Shown here: positions 20,209-28,947 of the stretch, piece after piece
How the letters are laid out: each line of letters opens with the position of its first letter
How positions within the stretch are numbered: position 1 is the first letter of the stretch
The notes under the pieces: model-generated
Database searches by the model: none
What the model was told of the DNA's origin: nothing
What the model saw: the letters and a program-made list of their open reading frames with translations, nothing else
Origin: Vicinamibacteria bacterium
Lineage (GTDB): Bacteria > Acidobacteriota > Vicinamibacteria > Fen-336 > JAGNNV01
Assembly: GCA_019694155.1 (NCBI GenBank)
Contig: JAIBCN010000178.1
Location: forward strand, 1-38,861
Direction: 5' to 3'
Length of the DNA: 38,861 nucleotides
Program-made: the position numbers and the translations under genes

Positions 20209-20760
20209 ATGTCCCGCATAGGCCGCAAACCGATCCCCCTCCCCAAAGGCGTCACCGTCAGCGTCGCCGCGGGCGCCGTCACCGTGAAGGGCCCCAAGGG
20301 TTCTCTCCAGGCCCCGCTTCCTCCCGGCATTTCCGCCGAGGTCAAGGGCACGGAGCTGTCCTACGCCCGCAAAGAGGACACCCGCCAGCAGAGGGCCTTC
20401 CACGGCCTCGCCCGCGCGCTCGGAAGCAACGCCATCAAGGGTGTGACCGAAGGGTTCACCAAGGAGATGGACATCGTCGGCGTCGGTTACCGCGCGCAGT
20501 CGGAAGGCAAGAACAAGATCGTGTTCTCGCTCGGCTACTCGCATCCCGTCGAGTACATCATTCAGGACGGCGTCACCGTCACCGTCGACAAGCAGACCCA
20601 TCTCGTGGTGACCGGCATCGACCGGCAGAAGGTGGGACAGGTGGCCGCCGAGATCCACGATCTGCGTCCGCCCGACCCCTACAAGCAGAAGGGAATCCGG
20701 TACGTGGGCGAAGTGCTCAAGAAGAAGGCCGGCAAGGCCGGCGCGACTGGCGCCAAGTAA
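20209..20760 (+). CDS. rplF: 50S ribosomal protein L6
   Basis: L6 lies near the GTPase-associated centre beside the sarcin-ricin loop. MSRIGRKPIPLPKGVTV is the usual opening; VKGPKG appears at the first strand and QKVGQVAAEIHDLRPPDPYKQKGIRY, split over helix and loop, is the diagnostic C-terminal region. At 183 residues it ends in a short Lys/Ala tail. Seven bases after rpsH. Confidence 0.98.
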   Translation: MSRIGRKPIPLPKGVTVSVAAGAVTVKGPKGSLQAPLPPGISAEVKGTELSYARKEDTRQQRAFHGLARALGSNAIKGVTEGFTKEMDIVGVGYRAQSEGKNKIVFSLGYSHPVEYIIQDGVTVTVDKQTHLVVTGIDRQKVGQVAAEIHDLRPPDPYKQKGIRYVGEVLKKKAGKAGATGAK

Positions 20761-20781
20761 CGGCTTTTAGGAAATAGCGCA

Positions 20782-21144
20782 ATGAAGCGAACCAAAGAGG
20801 ACATCAGGACCAGGATCCATCGCCGGATCCGCAAGCGCATGGCCGGGACCGCCGATCGGCCCCGTCTCGCGATCTTCCGATCGCAGGCCCACATCTATGC
20901 GCAGGTCATCAACGACGAGACCGGCACGACGCTGTGCACCGCGTCCTCCCTCGACGAGGTCCTGAAGAAGGACATGAAGCGGGGAGCCACGGTCAAGGCG
21001 GCGAAGGCGGTTGGCAAGCTCATCGCCGACCGCGCCAAGGAGAAGTCGGTGGAGCGCGTGGTGTTCGACCGCGGCGGCTTCCTGTATCACGGCCGTATCA
21101 AGGCGCTGGCCGACGCCGCTCGCGAGGGAGGCCTCCAGTTCTAG
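20782..21144 (+). CDS. rplR: 50S ribosomal protein L18
   Basis: L18 delivers 5S rRNA to the large subunit together with L5. The 120 residues include the basic N-terminus [37 protein letters not shown], and the C-terminal block [19 protein letters not shown], all typical. rpsE starts two bases after its stop. Confidence 0.98.
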   Translation: MKRTKEDIRTRIHRRIRKRMAGTADRPRLAIFRSQAHIYAQVINDETGTTLCTASSLDEVLKKDMKRGATVKAAKAVGKLIADRAKEKSVERVVFDRGGFLYHGRIKALADAAREGGLQF

Positions 21145-21146
21145 CC

Positions 21147-21758
21147 ATGCGTAAAGGCATCGAAAAGATCGATATTCAGAGCCTCGACCTGAAAGACCAG
21201 GTCGTGGGAATCAACCGCGTCACCAAGGTCGTCAAGGGCGGCAAGAACATGTCCTTCGCGGCGCTCGTGGTGGTGGGGGACGGAGCCGGCCACGTCGGCT
21301 ACGGGATGGGGAAGGCCCGCGAAGTGCCCTCCGCCATCAAGAAGGGCATCGAGGCGGCGAAGAAGAACGTCATCCGGGTGTCCGTCACCAAGGAAGGCTC
21401 GACCATCCCACACACCGTGACCGGCCACTTCGGCTCGGGCTCGGTGCTCCTCAAGCCCGCCTCCGAGGGCACCGGCGTCATCGCGGGCGGGGCGGTTCGC
21501 GCCGTCATCTCCGCGGTGGGCATCCACAATGTCCTCACCAAGAGCCTGGGCAGCTCCACCGCGCACAACGTGGTCAAGGCCACGATCGACGCGCTGCAGC
21601 AGCTCAAGGACCCGCAGACGGTGGCGCGCCTGCGCGGCCGCGACGTCTCCGAGTTCATCGCGGCGCCCAAGGCGAAAGCCAAGGGCAAGGTCGACGCGAG
21701 TGCCGCGGTCACGGGCACGGTCGCCCCTGCGGCTTCCGCGGCGCCGGAAGCCGTCTAG
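21147..21758 (+). CDS. rpsE: 30S ribosomal protein S5
   Basis: S5 contributes to decoding fidelity and the mRNA entry helicase. The frame is open from far upstream inside rplR, but the start is the ATG at 21147, giving 203 residues beginning [40 protein letters not shown] and the region [23 protein letters not shown] split across two helices are diagnostic. The last ~35 residues are an Ala/Lys/Val-rich tail not found in most S5 proteins. Confidence 0.97.
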   Translation: MRKGIEKIDIQSLDLKDQVVGINRVTKVVKGGKNMSFAALVVVGDGAGHVGYGMGKAREVPSAIKKGIEAAKKNVIRVSVTKEGSTIPHTVTGHFGSGSVLLKPASEGTGVIAGGAVRAVISAVGIHNVLTKSLGSSTAHNVVKATIDALQQLKDPQTVARLRGRDVSEFIAAPKAKAKGKVDASAAVTGTVAPAASAAPEAV

Positions 21759-21800
21759 GGCACACCAGGAACCAACCAAGAGAATCGGTCAAGCGAGATT

Positions 21801-22007
21801 ATGGCGGCATCCAAAACCAGCAAACCCAAGGCGACGGGAACCTTCAAGGTCGAGCTCTACGGCAGCCTCATCGGCTCCACCGAGGGGCAGCGGGCCTGTG
21901 TTCGCGGCCTCGGCCTTCGCCGCATGCGGCACGTGGTCGAGCGCGAGGACACCCCCGCGAACCGCGGCATGGCCAAGAAGGTCCCGCATCTCGTCCGCTT
22001 CGTCTAG
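21801..22007 (+). CDS. rpmD: 50S ribosomal protein L30
   Basis: Small non-universal 50S protein. The 68 residues carry [26 protein letters not shown] over two elements, then [22 protein letters not shown], matching the L30 strand-helix-helix pattern (K.TL..S.IG....R.T...LGL). It has about 15 extra N-terminal residues. The 42-bp upstream spacer has no clear Shine-Dalgarno. Position between rpsE and rplO is standard. Confidence 0.93.
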   Translation: MAASKTSKPKATGTFKVELYGSLIGSTEGQRACVRGLGLRRMRHVVEREDTPANRGMAKKVPHLVRFV

Positions 22008-22054
22008 CGAGAAGCCTCCCCTAAACGCCAAGAACCAAGGAACCACAGAAGGTC

Positions 22055-22522
22055 ATGACCACCGGTCTCAACGATCTCCGTCCCCACCCGGGCTCCACCA
22101 AGAACCGCAAGCGTGTCGGCCGCGGCCCCGGCTCGGGCATGGGCAAGACGGCCACCCGCGGCGAAAAGGGCCAGAAGAGCCGCAGCGGCTGGGCCAGCAA
22201 GCCCGGCTTCGAGGGCGGCCAGATGCCGCTCTTCCGCCGCCTGCCGCGGCGCGGCTTCAACAACATCTTCCGCGTGGAGTATGCGGTCCTGAACCTCCAG
22301 CAGCTCGAGCTGTTCCGGGCCGGAAGCACGGTTTCCCCCGAGGATTTCGTGGCCAAGGGTTTCATCGGCAAGAGCGAGACGGGTTCGGTCAAGGTCCTCG
22401 GCAAAGGCAAGCTCTCCAAGGCCCTCACCGTCAAAGCGCATCGCTTCAGCGCCTCCGCGAAGGAAGCCATCGAGAAAGCCGGCGGCAAGGTCGAGCTTCT
22501 CGGCGTCAAGGCGGCGGCCTAA
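22055..22522 (+). CDS. rplO: 50S ribosomal protein L15
   Basis: L15 is a late-stage 50S assembly protein. [20 protein letters not shown] and [20 protein letters not shown] form the glycine-rich extended N-terminus that threads through r[21 protein letters not shown] follows and the C-terminal globular part ends with [13 protein letters not shown]. 155 residues. It precedes secY by 60 bp. Confidence 0.98.
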   Translation: MTTGLNDLRPHPGSTKNRKRVGRGPGSGMGKTATRGEKGQKSRSGWASKPGFEGGQMPLFRRLPRRGFNNIFRVEYAVLNLQQLELFRAGSTVSPEDFVAKGFIGKSETGSVKVLGKGKLSKALTVKAHRFSASAKEAIEKAGGKVELLGVKAAA

Positions 22523-22582
22523 GAGCCGCCTTCAACCACAACCCACTCTTCGAATTCACCACATAAGCACGGTCGAGGCCAG

Positions 22583-23989
22583 ATGAACATACTGCAAAGC
22601 CTCCGCAACATTTGGGACGTCCCGGATCTGCGAAGGCGCGTGCTCTTCACGCTTTCCATGCTGTCCGTCTACCGGCTCGGGTCGCACATCCCGACCCCGG
22701 GGATCAACTCGAAGTCTCTCGTGGAGTTCTTCGAGCAGAACAAGAGCAACGTGTTCGGCCTGGTCGACATGTTCTCGGGCGGCAACCTCGGCAACTTCAC
22801 CATCTTCGCCCTCGGCATCATGCCGTACATCTCGGCGTCGATCATCCTGCAGCTCCTCACCGTGGTGTGGCCCTACCTCGAGCGCATCAGCAAGGAAGGC
22901 GAACTCGGCCGCCGCAAGATCACCCAGTACACCCGATACGGCACTGTCCTCCTCGCTCTCGTGCAGTCATTCGGCATCGCGCTGTGGCTGGAGCGGACGA
23001 CCCTCACGCAGCAGTTCAAGATCGTGGAGACTCCGGGCTGGGGCTTCCGTCTCTTCGCCGCCCTCACCATGACCACGGGCACCGCCTTCATCATGTGGCT
23101 GGGCGAGCAGATCACCGAGCGCGGCATCGGCAACGGGATGAGCCTCATCATCTTCGCCGGCATCGTGGTCGGCTTCCCGCGCTCGGTCCTCGACACCTTC
23201 TCGAAGATCCAGCGGGGCGAGCTTTCCCTCATCACCGCGATCATCCTGGTCGCCCTCATGGTGGTGGTGGTCGCCTTCATCGTCTTCGTCGAACGTGGCC
23301 AGCGCCGGCTCACCGTCCAGTACGCGAAGCGCGTGGTGGGTAACAAGATGATGGGCGGGGCCTCCACCCACCTGCCCCTGCGCGTGAACACCTCGGGCGT
23401 CATCCCCGTGATCTTCGCGTCCTCGATCATCGCTTTCCCGCAGACCATCATCCAGATGTTCGCCCCCAACAACGTCTGGATGCAGTCGGTCTCCGAGCAG
23501 CTCCGCTGGGGCATGCCCCTGTACAACCTGCTCTACGTCACGTTCATCATCTTCTTCTGCTACTTCTATACCGCGATCGTCTTCAACCCGGAGGACGTGG
23601 CGGAGAACATGCGCAAGGCCGGCGGCTTCATTCCCGGCATCCGTCCGGGCAAGCGGACGGCGGAGTACCTCGACAAGGTGCTTGGGCGAATCACCTTCGG
23701 CGGCGCCATCTACCTCGCGCTGATCGCTCTGCTTCCCGAGTTCCTCATCACCGGCTTCAAGGTCGCTCCGCTCCCCATCATCGGCCCCGGCCTCGACGCC
23801 TTCCTCACCAACAACGGTCTGTCCTGGATCACGGAAGGCCTCGGACTGACCTTCCTGTTCGGCGGCACCTCGCTCCTGATCGTGGTCGGCGTGGCCATGG
23901 ACACGGTGGCCCAGATCGAAGCGCAACTCGTCATGCGTCATTACGATGGCTTCACCGGTCGAGGCCGGAGGATTCGTGGGCGCCGCTGA
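22583..23989 (+). CDS. secY: Protein translocase channel subunit SecY
   Basis: Central channel of the Sec translocon in the cytoplasmic membrane. The 468 residues show ten hydrophobic segments. Helix 1 follows RRRVLFTLSMLSVYRLGSHI; the plug and helix 2 region contains FSGGNLGNFTIFALGIMPYI split across them; GIGNGMSLIIFAGI and the cytoplasmic loop FVERGQRRLTVQYAKR are conserved, as is the last cytoplasmic stretch QLVMRHYDGFTGRG. GAGG lies shortly before the ATG. The 3' end overlaps adk by 14 bp on the chosen adk start. Confidence 0.98.
   Translation: MNILQSLRNIWDVPDLRRRVLFTLSMLSVYRLGSHIPTPGINSKSLVEFFEQNKSNVFGLVDMFSGGNLGNFTIFALGIMPYISASIILQLLTVVWPYLERISKEGELGRRKITQYTRYGTVLLALVQSFGIALWLERTTLTQQFKIVETPGWGFRLFAALTMTTGTAFIMWLGEQITERGIGNGMSLIIFAGIVVGFPRSVLDTFSKIQRGELSLITAIILVALMVVVVAFIVFVERGQRRLTVQYAKRVVGNKMMGGASTHLPLRVNTSGVIPVIFASSIIAFPQTIIQMFAPNNVWMQSVSEQLRWGMPLYNLLYVTFIIFFCYFYTAIVFNPEDVAENMRKAGGFIPGIRPGKRTAEYLDKVLGRITFGGAIYLALIALLPEFLITGFKVAPLPIIGPGLDAFLTNNGLSWITEGLGLTFLFGGTSLLIVVGVAMDTVAQIEAQLVMRHYDGFTGRGRRIRGRR
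23967..23971 (+). promoter_or_regulatory. Shine-Dalgarno GGAGG deciding the GTG start of adk
   Basis: GGAGG inside the last codons of secY lies four bases upstream of GTG at 23976 in the adk frame. It argues against the ATG 30 bases earlier, which has no such site. Confidence 0.55.
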
Positions 23990-24659
23990 TGCCCAGACGA
24001 AGCGTCCTCTGTGCTTCCTCCTCCTGGGCCCTCCCGGCGCAGGAAAAGGAACTCAGTCGGCGATCATCGCCCGCCGGACGGGTGTGGCCCGCATTTCCAC
24101 CGGGGAAATGTTGAGGGACGCCATCGCCCGCAAGACGCCGCTCGGTGAGCAGGCGGCGCCGCTCATGGACAATGGGAACCTGGTTCCCGACTCCCTGCTC
24201 GTCGCGCTCATCGCGGAACGCGTGACGGAGGCCGATTGCACGAACGGCTTCCTGCTCGACGGGTTCCCGCGCACCGTGAATCAGGCCGAGTCCCTCGACC
24301 GCCTCGTCGCGGACCGCGGCATGGAGCTCGTGGTCATGAACTTCGACGTTCCGCGCGCCGTGCTTTTGCGCCGGCTCTCGGGCCGCCGCTGGTGCCCGAA
24401 CTGCCAGGCCACGTATCACGTGGAGACATCGCCCTCGAAGAAGCCGGGGATCTGCGACCAGTGTGGCAGCAAGCTCATCCAGCGGCCGGACGATCGGGAG
24501 AACGTGGTCGCGAAGCGCCTCGAGGCCTACGAGGCCCAGACCGTTCCCGTGATCCAGCATTACGAGAAGCGGGGGCCCGTGCACCGGGTCGACGGCTACC
24601 GCGACGTCGACGACGTGTTCGCCGAGGTCGAGCAGTATCTCACCGGGGCGATGTCATGA
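23976..24659 (+). CDS. adk: Adenylate kinase, zinc-LID type
   Basis: Catalyses ATP + AMP to 2 ADP in the cytoplasm. With the GTG start at 23976 it has 227 residues. P-loop GPPGAGKGT (18-26), ISTGEMLRDAI in the AMP site, and LDGFPRTVNQAE are canonical. The LID holds a four-Cys zinc site: CPNC and, after about 18 residues, CDQC. The frame also offers ATG at 23946, but GGAGG at 23967-23971 directly precedes the GTG and the ATG has no Shine-Dalgarno. The GGAGG-to-GTG gap of four bases is slightly short. Overlaps secY by 14 bp and map by 4 bp. Confidence 0.95.
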   Translation: MGAADAQTKRPLCFLLLGPPGAGKGTQSAIIARRTGVARISTGEMLRDAIARKTPLGEQAAPLMDNGNLVPDSLLVALIAERVTEADCTNGFLLDGFPRTVNQAESLDRLVADRGMELVVMNFDVPRAVLLRRLSGRRWCPNCQATYHVETSPSKKPGICDQCGSKLIQRPDDRENVVAKRLEAYEAQTVPVIQHYEKRGPVHRVDGYRDVDDVFAEVEQYLTGAMS

Positions 24660-25432
24660 CGACGCTTCGTTCGTTCTCCGAGATGGAGACCATGCATCGC
24701 GCGTGCAGCATCGTGGTGGAGACCCTCGCCATCCTCGCCGAGCACACGAAGCCCGGCGTCACCACCAAGGAGCTCGATCTCGTCGCGGCGGAGAATCTCC
24801 GGAAGCACGGGGCCAAGTCGGCGTTCCTCGGCTACCACGGGTTTCCGGCCACCCTCTGCGTCTCCGTCAACGAGGAAGTCGTCCACGGGATCCCGGGGAA
24901 GCGCGTTCTCAACGAAGGGGACATCGTCGGCCTGGACTTCGGGGCGATCGTGGACGGCTACTACGGTGATGCCGCGCGCACCGTGGCGGTCGGACAGGTC
25001 TCACCGGAGGCCGAGCGGCTGATGAAGGTGACTCAGGAGTCGCTGATGCTCGCCATCGAGACCGCTCATCCCGGCAAGCGGCTCGGAGACATCGGCCACG
25101 CCGTGGAGAGCCACGCGGTGCGGCACGGCTACACCGTGGTCCGCGAGCTGTCCGGGCATGGAATCGGCAGGAAGCTCCACGAAGACCCCCAGGTTCCGAA
25201 CTACGGCCCCCCGGGGAAGCGCGAGCGACTGCAGCCGGGGATGTGCCTGGCCCTCGAGCCCATGGTGAACGCCGGGGCCGCCGCCACGCGGACGCTCGAC
25301 GACAAGTGGACCGTGGTCACCGAGGACAGATCGCTTTCTGCCCACTACGAGCTTACAATTGCGGTGACGGAACACGGTCCGTGGGTGCTGTCTGAGCCGT
25401 ATCCCTTCGCGCAAAGCGTGCGTCATGCGTAG
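24656..25432 (+). CDS. map: Methionine aminopeptidase, type I
   Basis: Removes the initiator Met from nascent proteins. The frame is open from 24236 inside adk, but the start is the ATG at 24656, which overlaps the adk stop and gives 258 residues. Metal ligands: Asp94 in GLDFGAIVDG, Asp105 in YYGDAARTV, His168 in SGHGIGRKLHE, Glu201 in ALEPMVNAG and Glu232 in HYELTIAVTEHG. His78 in VVHGIPG is the substrate-contact His. In the last motif the usual Glu-His is Glu-Leu, a minor departure. secY-adk-map-infA is the common bacterial order. Confidence 0.96.
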   Translation: MTTLRSFSEMETMHRACSIVVETLAILAEHTKPGVTTKELDLVAAENLRKHGAKSAFLGYHGFPATLCVSVNEEVVHGIPGKRVLNEGDIVGLDFGAIVDGYYGDAARTVAVGQVSPEAERLMKVTQESLMLAIETAHPGKRLGDIGHAVESHAVRHGYTVVRELSGHGIGRKLHEDPQVPNYGPPGKRERLQPGMCLALEPMVNAGAAATRTLDDKWTVVTEDRSLSAHYELTIAVTEHGPWVLSEPYPFAQSVRHA

Positions 25433-25437
25433 TTTGT

Positions 25438-25659
25438 ATGGCGAAGAGCGAGCGAATTGAGATGACAGCCCGGGTCATGGAAGCGTTGCCGTCGTCCCTG
25501 TTCAGGGTCGAAACCCTTGGAGACAGTGGAAAAGTCCGCCAGGTCACCGCGCATTGCGCTGCCTCAGACGCCCTGAGGGTCCGGCCCGGCGACGTGGTCG
25601 TTGTTGAGTTTTCACCGTTTGATCTTTCGCGCGGCCGCATCGTTCGATGCGTCTCATGA
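25438..25659 (+). CDS. infA: Translation initiation factor IF-1, divergent
   Basis: IF-1 is an OB-fold protein that occupies the 30S A site during initiation. Position (after map, before rpmJ) and ends are clear: MAKSERIEM..V.EALPSSLFRVE at the front and GDVVVVEFSPFDLSRGRIVR at the back. The middle is unusual. In place of the near-universal AHISGKMR..YIRI, it reads AHCAASDALRV: three residues shorter and without the Lys/Met/Arg that contact 16S helix 44. A compensating insertion of about four residues (LGDSGKVR) precedes it. 73 residues in total. Five bases after map, with no Shine-Dalgarno. Confidence 0.88.
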   Translation: MAKSERIEMTARVMEALPSSLFRVETLGDSGKVRQVTAHCAASDALRVRPGDVVVVEFSPFDLSRGRIVRCVS

Positions 25660-25701
25660 GATAGGTCAGCGAGAGATACATAGGAAACGGAGTTTCAAGA
25701 A

Positions 25702-25815
25702 GTGAAGGTCCGATCATCGGTCAAGAAAATTTGCGTCAAGTGCCGCGTCATCAAGCGGCAGGGCGTTGTCCGCGTCATCTGCGCAAACACCAAGCATAAG
25801 CAGCGGCAGGGGTAG
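25702..25815 (+). CDS. rpmJ: 50S ribosomal protein L36, zinc-binding type
   Basis: A 37-residue protein read from GTG at 25702 to TAG at 25815. It begins [20 protein letters not shown] and ends with NTKHKQRQG. The zinc ligands Cys11, Cys14, Cys27 and His32 are all present, so this is the C+ form. GGAG lies nine bases upstream. L36 binds 23S rRNA near the L7/L12 stalk base. rpsM starts three bases later, the standard infA-rpmJ-rpsM order. Confidence 0.96.
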   Translation: MKVRSSVKKICVKCRVIKRQGVVRVICANTKHKQRQG

Positions 25816-25818
25816 AGA

Positions 25819-26184
25819 ATGGCTCGCATCGCAGGCGTCGATCTTCCTCGAACCAAACGGGTCGAGACAGGTCTCCAGTACATTTACGGCGTCGGTCCAC
25901 ACCGCGCCAAGAAGATCCTCGCCGAGGTGAAGATCGACCCGAACGTCCGGGTCAAGGATCTCTCGGAAGAGGAAGTGAGCCGGATCGCGAAAGCCATCGA
26001 AGCTCAAGGCGCCGTCGAAGGCGACCTGCGCAAGCAGGTGTCCCTCGACATCAAGCGCCTGATCGAGATCGGCTCGCACCGCGGCTCCAGGCACCGGCGG
26101 AATCTCCCGGTTCGCGGGCAGCGGACCAAGACGAACGCGCGAACCCGCAAGGGCCCCCGCAAGGGCGCGCGCGTCAAGAAGTGA
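25819..26184 (+). CDS. rpsM: 30S ribosomal protein S13
   Basis: S13 lies at the top of the 30S head and contacts P-site tRNA and L5. [32 protein letters not shown] (helix-hairpin-helix), [20 protein letters not shown] split over the loop, and the basic C-terminal tail are conserved; 121 residues. No S4-type pseudoknot can be placed in the 3-bp gap upstream, so alpha-operon autocontrol of the E. coli type cannot act here. Confidence 0.98.
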   Translation: MARIAGVDLPRTKRVETGLQYIYGVGPHRAKKILAEVKIDPNVRVKDLSEEEVSRIAKAIEAQGAVEGDLRKQVSLDIKRLIEIGSHRGSRHRRNLPVRGQRTKTNARTRKGPRKGARVKK

Positions 26185-26214
26185 CGCCGCACCGAACTCT
26201 CTAGGAATCAAAGC

Positions 26215-26628
26215 ATGGCAGCCTCCACCACGACTCCCACCAAGGCCGAACCCGGCAAGAAGACCCGCAAGGAGCGCAAGCACGTGCCGCACGGCACGGT
26301 AAGCATCCAGGCCTCCTTCAACAACACCAAGATCACCATCACCGACGCCGCGGGCAACGTGATCGCGTGGTCGAGCTCGGGGAGCCTCGGCTTCAAGGGT
26401 TCGCGCAAGGGCACGCCGTTCGCGGCCCAGCAGGCGGCCACCACCGCCGCCACCAATGCGAAGGACCACGGGCTCAAGTCCGTGGACGTCCGCATCCAGG
26501 GCCCGGGCAGCGGCCGCGAGTCGGCCATCCGCGCCTTCACCGCGGTGGGCGTCGAAGTGAAGTCGATCCGCGACATCACACCCATCCCCCACAACGGCTG
26601 CCGGCCGCCCAAGCGCCGCCGCGTCTAG
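26215..26628 (+). CDS. rpsK: 30S ribosomal protein S11
   Basis: S11 is on the 30S platform near the E-site codon. [39 protein letters not shown] and the C-terminal [18 protein letters not shown] are diagnostic; 137 residues. The first ~22 residues are a Thr/Lys/Pro-rich stretch before the fold. The Asn-Gly near the end (HNGC) is the site that forms isoaspartate in E. coli S11. Confidence 0.98.
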   Translation: MAASTTTPTKAEPGKKTRKERKHVPHGTVSIQASFNNTKITITDAAGNVIAWSSSGSLGFKGSRKGTPFAAQQAATTAATNAKDHGLKSVDVRIQGPGSGRESAIRAFTAVGVEVKSIRDITPIPHNGCRPPKRRRV

Positions 26629-26678
26629 TTTCCCTCAGGAAACGCAAGCTAAGACCAATCTAAGGCAAGCACACACAC

Positions 26679-27308
26679 ATGGCTCGATACATAGGACCCA
26701 CCGGGAAGCTCTCCCGCCGCGAAGGGATCAACCTCTTCCTCAAAGGCCGCCGCGACACGTCCGGCAAGGCGGCCATTGAAAAGCGCAACTATCCGCCCGG
26801 TCAGCATGGCCGCAACGCCAAGCCCAAGACCCAGGGTTACGGCCTGCAGATGCGCGAGAAGCAGAAGGTCAAGCGCATCTACGGCCTTCTCGAACGGCAG
26901 TTCCGCCGCACCTTCGACCGCGCCTCCCAGCAGAAGGGCGTCGTGGGTGAGACCCTTCTGATCCTCCTCGAGCGCCGCCTCGACTCCGCGGTCTTCCGCA
27001 TGGGCTTCGCCGCTTCCCGCGCTCAGGCCCGCCAGCTCGTCGGACACGGACACGTCCGGGTCAACGGCAAGAAGGCCGATATCCCGTCCTACGAGGTCAG
27101 CCTCAACGACGTGATTTCGCTCTCGGAGCGCGCCTCCAAGCTCAAGTACGTGGCCGAGGCGCTCGAGGACGCCAAGGGTCGCACGGCCCCGCGCTGGATC
27201 GAGCTCGACCCCGCCGCCCGCTCGGGCAAGGTGAAGGCCATGCCGTCGCGCGACGACGTGAACTTCCCGATTCAGGAGCAGCTCATCGTCGAGCTCTACT
27301 CCAAGTAA
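26679..27308 (+). CDS. rpsD: 30S ribosomal protein S4, zinc-free type
   Basis: S4 initiates 30S assembly at the five-way junction and controls accuracy. MARYIGPTGKLSRREGINLFLKG lacks the CxxC residues of the zinc form, so this is the C- type. YPPGQHGR, YGLQMREKQKVKRIYG and the S4 RNA-binding domain LERRLDSAVFRMGFAASRAQARQLVGHGHVRVNG (in parts) are all present; 209 residues. rpoA follows after a 108-bp gap. Confidence 0.98.
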   Translation: MARYIGPTGKLSRREGINLFLKGRRDTSGKAAIEKRNYPPGQHGRNAKPKTQGYGLQMREKQKVKRIYGLLERQFRRTFDRASQQKGVVGETLLILLERRLDSAVFRMGFAASRAQARQLVGHGHVRVNGKKADIPSYEVSLNDVISLSERASKLKYVAEALEDAKGRTAPRWIELDPAARSGKVKAMPSRDDVNFPIQEQLIVELYSK

Positions 27309-27327
27309 ACCTGCGCCTCGAGCGCGA

Positions 27328-27341
27328 CGCGCCCTGGCGCG
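27328..27341 (+). promoter_or_regulatory. GC hairpin in the rpsD-rpoA spacer
   Basis: CGCGC (27328-27332) pairs with GCGCG (27337-27341) around the loop CCTG. No T-tract follows, so it is not a terminator. It is the only structure seen in this 108-bp gap and may be an RNA-processing or pausing element between the two genes. Confidence 0.3.
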
Positions 27342-27416
27342 ACCGCAACACACGATTCTTCGTTTCACCCCTTTACATCCAGCAACCCGTACCGACCACA
27401 AGGAAGACAAGACCCG

Positions 27417-28421
27417 ATGCTCTGGAAAGGCTTTCAGCGCCCCCGCCACCTCGAGATCGACGACGAGATCTCGAACGACACCTACGGCCGTTTCTTCGCG
27501 CAGCCGTTCGAGCGCGGTTTTGGAACCACGGTCGGCAACGCCATGCGCCGCGTCCTGCTCTCGAGCATCGAGGGCGCCGCGGTCACCGCGATCCGCATCG
27601 AGGGCGTGCTGCATGAGTTCTCGCCCATCCCCGGCGCCACCGAGGACGCGACCGACCTCATTCTCAACCTCAAGAAGCTCTCGCTCCGTCTGAACGTCGA
27701 TCATCCCAAGACGATCTACCTCAAGACTTCGGAGGCGGGGGAGATCCGGGCCAAGCACATCACCCCCGACGCCGACGTCGACATCCTCGACCCCGAGGCT
27801 TACATCGCGACCCTCTCCGCGGGCGCCTCCCTCAACATCGAGATGGTGGTGAAGCCGGGCCGCGGCTACATCCCCGCCGAGAAGAACTTCGACGAGTCGC
27901 TCTCCATCGGCTGGATCCCCATCGACTCCGTCCACTCGCCGGTGCGCAAGGTGAACTACTTCGTCGAGGCCGCCCGCGTCGGTCAGGCCACCGACTACGA
28001 GAAGCTCACGCTCGAAGTCTGGACCAACGGCGTCACCACCCCGCGCGACGCGGTGGGCCTCGCCGCCCGCCTCATCCGCGAGCACATGCTGATGTTCCTC
28101 AATCTGCCCGAGCAGGCCGAGGCTCTGCCCCAGGCCGCGTCCGAAGCGGCGCCGCTGCCCGTGGGCGACACCGACCGCGAGGCGCTGCGCGAGAAGCTCG
28201 GCCGCAAGATCGACGATCTCGAGCTGCCCGTCCGCGCCTACAACTGCCTCACCCAGATCAACGTCAAGACCGTGGGCGAGCTGGTGGTGCGCACCGAGAG
28301 CGAGCTGCTTCGGATCAACAAGTTCGGTCAGAAGTCGCTGAACGAAACCAAGGACCAGCTGCGCAAGTGGGGGCTCTCCCTCGGCATGCGGCTCCAGCCC
28401 GACCTTCTCCGGCGCGACTGA
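27417..28421 (+). CDS. rpoA: RNA polymerase alpha subunit
   Basis: Alpha dimerises to nucleate RNA polymerase assembly and its C-terminal domain binds UP elements and activators. The 334 residues are normal. The N-terminal domain has YGRFFAQPFERGFGTTVGNAMRRVLLSS over two elements and VHEFS-like LHEFSPIPG; after a short linker the CTD carries LPVRAYNCLTQINVKTVGEL with the DNA-contacting Arg, and FGQKSLNETKDQL and GLSLGM. AAGGAAG lies upstream of the ATG. Standard place between rpsD and rplQ. Confidence 0.98.
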   Translation: MLWKGFQRPRHLEIDDEISNDTYGRFFAQPFERGFGTTVGNAMRRVLLSSIEGAAVTAIRIEGVLHEFSPIPGATEDATDLILNLKKLSLRLNVDHPKTIYLKTSEAGEIRAKHITPDADVDILDPEAYIATLSAGASLNIEMVVKPGRGYIPAEKNFDESLSIGWIPIDSVHSPVRKVNYFVEAARVGQATDYEKLTLEVWTNGVTTPRDAVGLAARLIREHMLMFLNLPEQAEALPQAASEAAPLPVGDTDREALREKLGRKIDDLELPVRAYNCLTQINVKTVGELVVRTESELLRINKFGQKSLNETKDQLRKWGLSLGMRLQPDLLRRD

Positions 28422-28440
28422 TCAGAGACAAGATTGCTCC

Positions 28441-28462
28441 CGCCCCGAGGGGATCCGGGGCG
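28441..28462 (+). promoter_or_regulatory. GC-only hairpin in the rpoA-rplQ spacer
   Basis: CGCCCCG (28441-28447) and CGGGGCG (28456-28462) form a perfect 7-bp all-GC stem with an eight-base loop. No U-run follows. It lies 13 bases before the AAGGA Shine-Dalgarno of rplQ and could mark an RNase site or modulate rplQ translation. Confidence 0.4.
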
Positions 28463-28489
28463 AGGACAGACACCTAAGGACCAAAGACC

Positions 28490-28921
28490 ATGAGACATCG
28501 ATCCGCCGGACGAAAGCTGGGACGCACTTCCGCCCACCGCATCGCCTTGCTGCGGAATCTCGCCACCGCGCTTCTCCGGGAGGAGCGCATCGAGACCACC
28601 CTTCCCAAGGCCAAGGAACTCCGCCCGTTCGCCGAGAAGATCATCACCCTGGCCAAGCGCGAAGGAACGGCAGCCCAGCGCGTGCACGCGCGACGCATGG
28701 CCGCGCGCGACATCCACGATCCTCTCGTGGTGAAGAAGCTGTTCGACGTGATCGGGTCGCGCTTCCAGACCCGGAACGGCGGATACACCCGTATCGTGAA
28801 GCTCGGCCATCGTCCGGGCGATAACGCCGACACCGCGCTCATCGAGCTCGTCGGATACGAGTACAAGGCCAAGGAGAAGGCCCCCAAGGCCGAGAAGGCC
28901 GCCGCACCCGCCGCCAAGTAA
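28490..28921 (+). CDS. rplQ: 50S ribosomal protein L17
   Basis: L17 lies near the tunnel exit on the 50S solvent side. [64 protein letters not shown] (in parts) are classic. At 143 residues it has a C-terminal Lys/Ala tail of about 20 residues after the fold. AAGGA is nine bases before the ATG. Last gene of the superoperon; a strong terminator starts 26 bases after its stop. Confidence 0.98.
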   Translation: MRHRSAGRKLGRTSAHRIALLRNLATALLREERIETTLPKAKELRPFAEKIITLAKREGTAAQRVHARRMAARDIHDPLVVKKLFDVIGSRFQTRNGGYTRIVKLGHRPGDNADTALIELVGYEYKAKEKAPKAEKAAAPAAK

Positions 28922-28947
28922 GAAGGCGCCGGAACGTCGCAACGATC

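Noticed and set aside
24236..24655. Upstream extension of the methionine aminopeptidase frame
   Set aside because: Lies inside adk in another frame; the ATG at 24656 gives a normal-length enzyme with an ATGA overlap.
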